A program made the position numbers and the translations under genes. A DNA stretch of 11,378 bases. It comes from Planctomycetota bacterium (GTDB lineage Bacteria > Planctomycetota > Planctomycetia > Pirellulales > Pirellulaceae). Each line of letters begins with the position of its first letter. Position 1 is the first letter of the stretch. The stretch spans positions 1-11,378 of the forward strand of contig JAPLNJ010000767.1 in assembly GCA_026692885.1 (NCBI GenBank). Reading direction: 5' to 3'. The notes under the pieces are model-generated. The model was given only the letters and a program-made list of their open reading frames with translations. It did no database searches and was not told where the DNA came from. Shown here one piece after another: positions 1 to 5,500 of this stretch.

Positions 1-33
1 AGAATGAGATTTTATGGTTCTGTGAATTGGATG

Positions 34-52
34 CCACGGGCTTGCCCCGTGG
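34..52. repeat. Short planctomycete-type hairpin
   Basis: The seven-base arms ccacggg (34-40) and cccgtgg (46-52) are perfectly complementary around a five-base loop, cttgc. The unit resembles a short palindrome I associate with planctomycete intergenic regions; that family assignment is from memory. A second small stem (gacgcg 75-80 / cgcgtc 87-92) follows it. It could act as a terminator-like structure, but no U-tract follows on either strand, so it is called a repeat. Confidence 0.5.
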
Positions 53-91
53 AGGCTCACGTTCGCAGCTACACGACGCGCTGCCCCGCGT

Positions 92-156
92 CACCTCACT
101 CCCCCGTTTCGCCCGCGGCGGCGAAGCCGCCGCGGGCGAAACGGGGGAGTGAGGTG
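92..156. repeat. Perfect 31-bp palindrome with 3-base loop
   Basis: The left arm (92-122) and right arm (126-156) are exact reverse complements over 31 bases, separated only by gaa (123-125). The arms are very GC-rich. The element sits exactly where the hydrolase fragment on the minus strand loses its family-like sequence, so it either inserted into that gene or marks the deletion endpoint. Perfection over 31 bp implies recent arrival or continuing homogenisation. No T-run follows on either side, so an intrinsic terminator is not the best explanation, although an RNA copy would form a very stable hairpin. Confidence 0.9.
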
Positions 157-447
157 TAGGGCGTGTGTGTCGATGGCGTCGACCGGGTCATACGTGCCCT
201 GCGCGCAGCGGGTGACCGTCGCCAGCGCGAGGTGTCCGCCCGCCGAGAAACCGACCATGCCGATTCGCTGCGGGTCGATGCCCCATTCCTGGTTTCTGCT
301 TCTGACCACGCGGACGGCCCGTTGGGCATCCTGGAGCGGGCGTCGCACCGGTTCGCCCTTGGGCTGATCGGGCCGGCGCGGCACGCGATACTTCACGATG
401 ATGCCCGTCACGCCCAGCGAATTCAGCCAAACTGCGACCTCCTCGCC
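157..447 (-). pseudogene. Alpha/beta-hydrolase (esterase) internal fragment
   Basis: This minus-strand reading frame has no start codon of its own. It begins directly after the cardiolipin synthase stop codon, in the same frame, and reads GEEVAVWLNSLGV followed by VKYRVPRRPDQPKGEP, then GIDPQRIGMVGFSAGGHLA and TYDPVDAID. GFSAGGH is the nucleophile elbow of the alpha/beta-hydrolase fold. The text resembles the esterase/xylanase-like hydrolases common in planctomycetes (family recalled, not searched). What remains is about 95 residues from the middle. The N-terminal part with the oxyanion HGGG loop is missing, and so is the C-terminal part with the catalytic Asp and His. The 3' end runs into the perfect palindrome at 92-156. 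It is therefore a dead remnant, not a functional enzyme. Translation could start at GTG or ATG codons inside it, but the product would lack most of the active site. Confidence 0.75.
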
Positions 448-1902
448 TTACAGCACAGGACCAAGCATTGCGATGGCGTTGTTAAACAACCGCCGGCGCA
501 GAGGCCAGCTCGCTACCATTTCGGCCGTGACCGGGTGGGAGCTGACGATGTAGCTGTTCTGACGCTGGTGCATCTGGGCGGTCAGCGCCGGGTCGTAGAA
601 CAGGATATTGTTTTCGTAATTGAGTTCAAAACTACGGCGGTCCAGATTGGCAGAGCCGATCAGCGTGATCTCGCCGTCCAGAGTCAACGACTTGGTATGC
701 AGCAGCCCGCCTTCGTATTCGAAGATCCGAACTCCAGCGGCCAGCAGATCGCCGTAGTAGCTGCGACTTGCCGCACCCACGATCCACGAGTCGTTCCGCG
801 CCGGGAAAATAATGGTTGTGGCGACGCCGCGGCGGGCACTGGCGCACAGGGCAGCCTGCATTGGCTCGTCGGGGACATAGTAGGGGGTCGAGATGACCAG
901 CTCGCGACGGGCGGTGTACATCAGGGACTCGAACATCTCGGGCATGGCTGAGTAGCGAACCGTCGGCCCAGTCCCGATCACCTGTGCCGTCAGCCCCGGC
1001 TCGGCCGACGGGATCGGCCGCCGCAACAGGTCCGCGAGATCCTCGTCGACATGCGCCATCCAATCGGCGGCGAACAGGTATTGGTTCTGGCGAGCGATCG
1101 GTCCTTCGAATCGCATCACTGCGTCGACCCAAGGGGCATACTTCGCTTTGACCAGGAATTCCGGGTCGGCGCAGTTCTGACTGCCGCAATAGGTGATGTG
1201 CCCGTCGATCACGACGATCTTGCGGTGGTTGCGCAAATCAATGCGGCCCTTCAGCGGCCGCAGCAGCGGATTGCCAACGGGCAAGGCCGTGGCTAGGCGG
1301 ACGCCTGCCGCCTGCATAGCTTGCCAGTGTTTCGAGCCAATCATGACACGCGAACCGAGCCCGTCCGCCATGGCCCGGCAGGTAACTTTGCGTGCGGCGG
1401 CGCGTTTCAACGCTTCGACGACCTGGCAGCCGTTCGTGTCCGGCAACCAAATGTAGAACAACAGGTGGACGTGGTCCTGCGCGGCATCGATGTCGGCAAC
1501 TATGGCGTCGATGGTCGCGTTTGAATCCTGCATCAAATGCGCCCGGTTGCCGCCGATCGGATCAAATCCGTTGATCGAATACCCCACCCGAAACAGGTGC
1601 ACATAGCGTTCTGGTAAGTCGGCCTGTACGTTCTCCGCGTCCGCTCCGGCAGCTTCGTTTGCGTTCGGCATCCGCGCCAGCGTCTTTCGCATCCGCTCGA
1701 CTCGGCGCCGGCCAATGTTTACTTCGCCCAGCAGGATATAGGCCACGATGCCCATCACGGGCATGGCGACAATCACCACGATCCAGGCGATCCGCGATGC
1801 CGGCTCGCGGTGCGGCCGCAGAAGCACCCGCACGCTGAGTGCAAGCTGAATCAGCATGTGCAAAGCCGCGAATATCGCAGCCGCGAACTGGGCTTCCGTC
1901 AT
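448..1902 (-). CDS. cls: Cardiolipin synthase (ClsA-type, two HKD motifs)
   Basis: A 484-residue phospholipase D superfamily protein expected to join two phosphatidylglycerol molecules into cardiolipin at the inner membrane, releasing glycerol. Two N-terminal hydrophobic segments (about residues 5-27 and 38-58, with the PLDc_N-like LLGEVNIGRRR ending) are followed by two catalytic HKD motifs: H226-R-K228 with D233 and GSQN at 240-243, then H402-T-K404 with D409 and GSANLDRRS. The conserved YYVPDEP and EGGLLHTKS blocks are present, and the C-terminus ends PVL as in ClsA relatives. Length matches E. coli ClsA (486). I chose ATG at 1902 because MTEAQF aligns with the family start; an in-frame GTG at 1938 would add 12 residues. 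The ribosome site is weak in either case (AAAGG about 13 bases upstream of the ATG). The gene stands alone: its upstream gap is over 500 bp, and the hydrolase remnant follows its stop directly. Confidence 0.93.
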   Translation of the reverse strand: MTEAQFAAAIFAALHMLIQLALSVRVLLRPHREPASRIAWIVVIVAMPVMGIVAYILLGEVNIGRRRVERMRKTLARMPNANEAAGADAENVQADLPERYVHLFRVGYSINGFDPIGGNRAHLMQDSNATIDAIVADIDAAQDHVHLLFYIWLPDTNGCQVVEALKRAAARKVTCRAMADGLGSRVMIGSKHWQAMQAAGVRLATALPVGNPLLRPLKGRIDLRNHRKIVVIDGHITYCGSQNCADPEFLVKAKYAPWVDAVMRFEGPIARQNQYLFAADWMAHVDEDLADLLRRPIPSAEPGLTAQVIGTGPTVRYSAMPEMFESLMYTARRELVISTPYYVPDEPMQAALCASARRGVATTIIFPARNDSWIVGAASRSYYGDLLAAGVRIFEYEGGLLHTKSLTLDGEITLIGSANLDRRSFELNYENNILFYDPALTAQMHQRQNSYIVSSHPVTAEMVASWPLRRRLFNNAIAMLGPVL

Positions 1903-2140
1903 AAGTTGTGCTTGGCCTTTCAGGTTAATCAAAACCACGGATCGCCATCATACTCCGCCCAACGGCAGGTGTCTGCCAGTGCGGAGCGTTTGGGAGTACG
2001 TCGGACGTGTCTTCAGCCAGGCGTCAAGAATTGTCCTGCGTTCCAGCACCTGATGTCCTCCAGGAACATCGGGGGCTCTTGCTGTTCGGAGCGTATCCGA
2101 GTAGCGTGCGAAGGGGAACTGTAAGGACACCGGAGAACCA
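1903..2140. other. Intergenic stretch upstream of cls, nothing recognised
   Basis: About 240 bases between the cardiolipin synthase start and the oxidoreductase remnant. Short open frames occur on both strands, but none has a recognisable motif, a credible ribosome site or family-like text. The cls promoter should lie here on the minus strand, but I could not pick out a convincing -35/-10 pair. It may include more decayed sequence belonging to the neighbouring remnant. Confidence 0.4.
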
Positions 2141-2460
2141 GCCATGAGACCTCTTGTGGAACGTCGTCGACGTCACGTTGCCAACCTCGGCGGAAGCGAA
2201 GGGCGAGAAGTTCAATCCCGACGTCACGCCGGTGGAATGCGAGTCGCACTTCGAGCACCCGGCCAACGACTGGCGTGGACCGATCCGTATCAGCTGGTAT
2301 CAGGGCGGGGTCATGCCGGTGTCGCCAAAGCCCTACGTCGATCTGAAGAAGATCGGCTACGGGGCCTTTCACAACCGACTACCCGGACGGCAATCGCGTA
2401 TTGCTGGATTGCTTGGCGGGCATGCCGGTGGGCTTGCGTTGGGGGCAGTCTTTCCGCGAA
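2141..2460 (+). pseudogene. Gfo/Idh/MocA oxidoreductase C-terminal remnant
   Basis: In the plus frame starting near 2148 the translation reads DLLWNVVDVTLPTSAEAKG, then PANDWRGPIRISWYQGG and SPKPYVDLKKIGYGA. This matches the C-terminal domain of secreted Gfo/Idh/MocA-type NAD(P)-dependent sugar oxidoreductases as I remember them from planctomycetes. Near 2362 the family-like text moves to another frame (GPFTTDYPDGNRVLLDCL), which indicates a frameshift or small deletion. An in-frame TGA at 2145-2147, just before DLLWN, looks like a one-base insertion after ATG. The Rossmann NAD-binding half is absent, and the fragment runs into the 3' end of the opposite-strand lipoprotein gene. It is therefore a degraded piece of a larger gene. 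The family call comes from recognising text, so an HMM search should confirm it. Confidence 0.6.
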
Positions 2461-2467
2461 AGCTGCT

Positions 2468-4240
2468 TCATGGATCGGCGGGTTTTTCCGTGGCCGGCTC
2501 GGTTTGCTCCAGACGCTGGCGCAGACGCCGGGCGAGTAAGAGGCTGCCCTGCTGTTGGGCAGAATCATCCAACAGCAGCAATTTCCGGGCCTGTTGGATG
2601 TCGCCCAAGGCCTCGTAGCAACGGGCCAAATTGTAGCGGGCGCCCGAAGCCCAAGCGTTACCTTCGCCAGCTTCTAAACTGCGCGTCTTCAGCCAATCGA
2701 CGGCCACGTCGTACCGGCCGGTTTCATAGTGGATCAAGCCGAGCCAGTAGCTGGCGGCCTGCTTGACCTGCTGCGCCACCATGGTTTGACCGCGGAGCGT
2801 CGCGTGCCACTCCTGTTCGTTCTCGCGGGTCCGGACGATCCCCAGCGCCTGTTGCACTTCCGGAGATTTCTCGATTTCCGCGATTGCCGCGTTCGGGAGC
2901 CGGGACTGGAGGTATAACGCCTTGGCGCCTGGTCTGCCGTCTTCGACCTCAAACTTGCCGCGAAAATGCAAGCGGCGTGCTCGACCTAGCGAGTGCGATT
3001 CCTCGCAGATCCATTCTCGCATCAGCTTCTGACGCCGTACGGCAGGGTCCTGTTCCGCGCGCCGCTCCAGCGCGGTGCGGAAGACCCAGGTCTCCCCTGC
3101 GATGGCCCACAGAGCGACGGAGTCCACCCCGGCGCACTTCCGCACCCGCGCGGCGATCTCTGCCGGTTCGACGGACACGACCAGCGGTTGGGCGGAATTC
3201 CGTTGCGCGGCCACCAACTGCATGCGCCGGGACAGGAACTCCGGCGCGGCATCGATCAAGGCGACCACCTGCTGCAGGTCCTGCGGACCCACCGGATACG
3301 GAAGTTTCTCGCCCATATCCAAGGACCGCAGCAACTCCGGATTGTCGCGCACTTGCTGCAAGGTGGCGATGCCTGCGCCGTCCGGATCGGGCACGGGCAG
3401 ACCCAAGGCCGCGTCGAACAGATACAACTGGTCATCAATCACCACGGCGGGCAACCAAGGGCGAGGCCGCAGCGCGGCTTGCGGAGTGTCCAGCGCCAGC
3501 ATCACGACGTCCAGATGTTGCTGGCGGGCCAGTAACAGAAAGATCCGCGCTCGCTGCCAAGCGTCGCCGCGCCCCAGCAGCAGCGTCTGCCAGGGAAATG
3601 CCGTGTAACCGGGACCAGGAATTGCCTGTTCGGGCGGCGTCTTCGGCGTCGGGGCGCCGCGCTGGTCGGTAGCCACAGGTCCGACCGCGGCGGAGGGATA
3701 GGGGAGCAGCGGTTCCAGTTGAATGTTGCGCACTGTCCAATCGAACAGCCGCAAGGCGAGTCCCAATTCGTAGGCGTGTGGCTCGCCCTGGGACTTCTCG
3801 ACTTGACGCAGCCAGGCTTCGTTTCCCAAGTCCGCCGTCTCCTGCGAGACCCACTGGGAAATGCTCCGCAGCCAGGAAGCCTCGCGGAGAAACCGCACGT
3901 CGTCGAGCGTGAATTGCGACCGATCCAGGGTGGTCATGGGCGAGATCCGCCGCAGGGTGAGCGGCAGTCGCTCGATTAACGGATCGGCTTTCCACTCGGT
4001 CTCGCCGGTCAGGTCTGCGATCCAGCGATTCAGGTAGTACGCCGTCTGCAGCATCCCTTTTTCAGCGTCGAACTCTTCGATCCGGGACACGTAATCCAGC
4101 GCCATCTCGAGATGATCTGGCTGAGTCTTGGTCCCGGGATTGAAGTCTCTGGAAGCCGTGGCTCCCGGCTTCTTTCCGCACCCAGTAGGGAGCAACACCA
4201 GGCAGGCAGCGATTACGATGAGTAGATTCTTTTCAGGCAT
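2468..4240 (-). CDS. Lipoprotein with C-terminal TPR repeats and transglutaminase-like core
   Basis: A 590-residue protein of unknown exact role, predicted to be a lipid-anchored envelope protein. The N-terminus has a hydrophobic signal (about 5-19) ending in the lipobox LPTGC, with Cys21 as the lipidation site. The middle (about 215-300) reads like a degenerate transglutaminase-type fold: DAWQRARIFLLLARQQ, then VVMLALDTP, then LPAVVIDDQLYLFDAALG. The position where a catalytic Cys would be expected (around 225-230) has none, so enzymatic activity is doubtful. Two TPR-like helix pairs lie near 496-519 (YWLGLIHYETGRYDVAVDWL) and 534-555 (YNLARCYEALGDIQQARKLL), suggesting a scaffold role. The start ATG is only two bases after the kdsA stop, with no strong ribosome site of its own, so translation is probably coupled to kdsA. 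This implies a link to LPS/KDO supply or outer-membrane upkeep, which is inference. Confidence 0.85.
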   Translation of the reverse strand: MPEKNLLIVIAACLVLLPTGCGKKPGATASRDFNPGTKTQPDHLEMALDYVSRIEEFDAEKGMLQTAYYLNRWIADLTGETEWKADPLIERLPLTLRRISPMTTLDRSQFTLDDVRFLREASWLRSISQWVSQETADLGNEAWLRQVEKSQGEPHAYELGLALRLFDWTVRNIQLEPLLPYPSAAVGPVATDQRGAPTPKTPPEQAIPGPGYTAFPWQTLLLGRGDAWQRARIFLLLARQQHLDVVMLALDTPQAALRPRPWLPAVVIDDQLYLFDAALGLPVPDPDGAGIATLQQVRDNPELLRSLDMGEKLPYPVGPQDLQQVVALIDAAPEFLSRRMQLVAAQRNSAQPLVVSVEPAEIAARVRKCAGVDSVALWAIAGETWVFRTALERRAEQDPAVRRQKLMREWICEESHSLGRARRLHFRGKFEVEDGRPGAKALYLQSRLPNAAIAEIEKSPEVQQALGIVRTRENEQEWHATLRGQTMVAQQVKQAASYWLGLIHYETGRYDVAVDWLKTRSLEAGEGNAWASGARYNLARCYEALGDIQQARKLLLLDDSAQQQGSLLLARRLRQRLEQTEPATEKPADP

Positions 4241-4242
4241 AG

Positions 4243-5103
4243 CTAGTATCCGAAGAGTCCATCGCGGCCGTCGTGGCGGAATCGCTCGACGGTTTCGCGG
4301 ATGGCCAGGATTCTGTGTAGCAGACCGCCCAGTTCGTCCAGCGGGACCATGTTCGGACCATCGCTGGGCGAGGTGTCGGGGTCCGGATGAGTCTCCAGGA
4401 ACAGGCCGTCTACGCCGATGGCCATCGCCGCACGGGCCAGGGGTTCGATCATGGTGCGGTTGCCGCCGGTGGCATCGCCCCGCCCGCCAGGTTCTTGGAC
4501 GCTGTGGGTGGCGTCGAATACGACCGGCGCTCCCAGTTCACGCAACTGGACCAACGCCCGCATGTCATTGACCAGTCGGCCGTAGCCAAAGAAGGTGCCC
4601 CGCTCGCAGAGCAACAGGTTGTGGCAGCCGGCCGTCGTCAGCTTGCCCACGACGTGGCGCATGTCCCACGGCGCCAGGAATTGCCCTTTCTTCACATGGA
4701 CGGCGCGGCCGGTGCGAGCGGCAGCTACCAACAGATCCGTCTGTCGGGCCAGGAAGGCCGGGATCTGCAACAGCTCACAAACCTCGGCGACGGGGGCCGC
4801 TTGATAGGCTTCGTGAATGTCGGTGGTTACCGGTAGGCCGACCCGTTGCTTCACTGCGGCGAGGATGCGCAAGCCCAACTCCAACCCGGGACCGCGGTAG
4901 GCCTCGCTACTGGTGCGATTCGCCTTGTCGAAGGAGGCTTTGAACACCAACTGCACCGGGATGTCGGCGGCGATCTGTTGCAAACGCTCGGCGATCGCCA
5001 GTGTCAACGTTTCGCTTTCCATGACGCAGGGACCGGCAATCAACAGCAACGGCTGACCGTCGCCACACCGGTAGGGACCGATGGTTGCTGGATTATTAGG
5101 CAT
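4243..5103 (-). CDS. kdsA: KDO-8-phosphate synthase (2-dehydro-3-deoxyphosphooctonate aldolase)
   Basis: A 286-residue cytoplasmic enzyme that condenses phosphoenolpyruvate with arabinose 5-phosphate to give KDO-8-phosphate, the precursor of the KDO sugar of LPS. Signature blocks appear in order: [75 protein letters not shown] and [15 protein letters not shown]. Cys26, His200, Glu237 and Asp248 correspond to the four metal ligands of the metal-dependent class (Aquifex type); the E. coli enzyme has Asn in place of the Cys. A metal-dependent enzyme is therefore predicted. The start is the ATG at 5103, with GGAG nine bases upstream; the frame stays open 52 codons further upstream, but that part is repeat DNA. 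Length fits the family (E. coli 284). It leads a two-gene unit with the lipoprotein. The usual partners kdsB and kdsD are not in this window. Confidence 0.97.
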   Translation of the reverse strand: MPNNPATIGPYRCGDGQPLLLIAGPCVMESETLTLAIAERLQQIAADIPVQLVFKASFDKANRTSSEAYRGPGLELGLRILAAVKQRVGLPVTTDIHEAYQAAPVAEVCELLQIPAFLARQTDLLVAAARTGRAVHVKKGQFLAPWDMRHVVGKLTTAGCHNLLLCERGTFFGYGRLVNDMRALVQLRELGAPVVFDATHSVQEPGGRGDATGGNRTMIEPLARAAMAIGVDGLFLETHPDPDTSPSDGPNMVPLDELGGLLHRILAIRETVERFRHDGRDGLFGY

Positions 5104-5142
5104 GCCGTCACACTCCGAAAATCGATCGATTCTGCGCGCGGG

Positions 5143-5173
5143 ATTGTACCATCGTCTTTTAACCGCGACCCAA
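5143..5173 (-). promoter_or_regulatory. Possible kdsA promoter
   Basis: On the minus strand TACAAT (5143-5148) is a good -10 hexamer, 39 bases upstream of the kdsA ATG. A TTGGGT (5168-5173) lies 19 bases further upstream, a longer spacing than ideal, so the -35 is weak. The -35 overlaps the arm of the 10-bp inverted repeat at 5161-5170. Prediction by eye only. Confidence 0.35.
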
Positions 5174-5246
5174 CGGGGAGCGAGTCCACTGCGGCGGACG
5201 TCCGCCCTTCGCTCTCCCACCCGCAACCGGATACCCGGTCGCGGTT
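5161..5246. repeat. Nested inverted-repeat element upstream of kdsA
   Basis: The outer arms aaccgcgacc (5161-5170) and ggtcgcggtt (5237-5246) are exact reverse complements. Inside them a 14-bp perfect palindrome (5193-5206, ggcggacgtccgcc) is flanked by gggagcga (5176-5183) and a partly complementary tcgctctccc near 5209-5218. A 13-base motif (aacggggagcgag) at 5172-5184 recurs at 5475-5487, next to the end of the peptidase gene. The element could fold as one long hairpin or cruciform. Because it lies close to the likely kdsA promoter it could influence transcription, but no regulator site is recognised. Confidence 0.6.
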
Positions 5247-5284
5247 TGAACGAGCCCAACTCAACCGCGCGCGGTATACGTTGT

Positions 5285-5344
5285 CGGGAGGGCGAAGCTC
5301 CGGCTGAGCTGCTTTTCCGGCTCGGCAGGAGCCTCGCCCTCCCG
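5285..5344. repeat. Planctomycete 'GGGAGGGCGAGGCTCC' hairpin repeat
   Basis: The left arm (5285-5309) and right arm (5320-5344) pair at 22 of 25 positions around a 10-base loop. When translated it gives the spurious peptide EGEAPAE, which I recognise from over-called ORFs in Rhodopirellula-type genomes. That makes it a dispersed repeat rather than a gene or a single-copy terminator. No T-run follows. The family assignment is from memory. Confidence 0.65.
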
Positions 5345-5355
5345 GACCAAGCGTC

Positions 5356-5380
5356 GCGGATCGGCCGTCAGGCCGTCCGC
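5356..5380. repeat. Bulged stem-loop following the hairpin repeat
   Basis: gcgg-at-cggcc (5356-5366) pairs with ggccgtccgc (5371-5380) with one bulged base and a four-base loop (gtca). It follows the hairpin repeat within 12 bases, so the two may be parts of one composite element. The rest of the gap to 5500 holds only weak imperfect palindromes and no gene. Confidence 0.4.
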
Positions 5381-5500
5381 AACCGCAACCCGACGGAGGA
5401 CGGATTGGGAATTCGTCCCGGACGGAATGCGACTCCGGCTGACTGCAGTATATCCGCAGTTCAGGATTCTGGTAACGGGGAGCGAGCACCGCTGGACGGC

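Noticed and set aside
92..156. Intrinsic terminator for the cls transcript
   Set aside because: The hairpin is strong but no run of T follows on either strand, and it is about 290 bases beyond the cls stop.
163..951. Long plus-strand open frame opposite the hydrolase remnant and cls
   Set aside because: It is antisense to the well-supported cardiolipin synthase, has no motif, and results from GC-rich third positions.
2884..3672. 262-codon plus-strand frame opposite the lipoprotein gene
   Set aside because: Its translation is Arg/Pro/Ala-rich without any motif, and the opposite strand carries a gene with a lipobox and TPR repeats.
5104..5259. A longer kdsA with 52 extra N-terminal residues
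   Set aside because: The extension is Arg-rich, is encoded by the inverted-repeat element, and the ATG at 5103 has a good ribosome site and matches family length.
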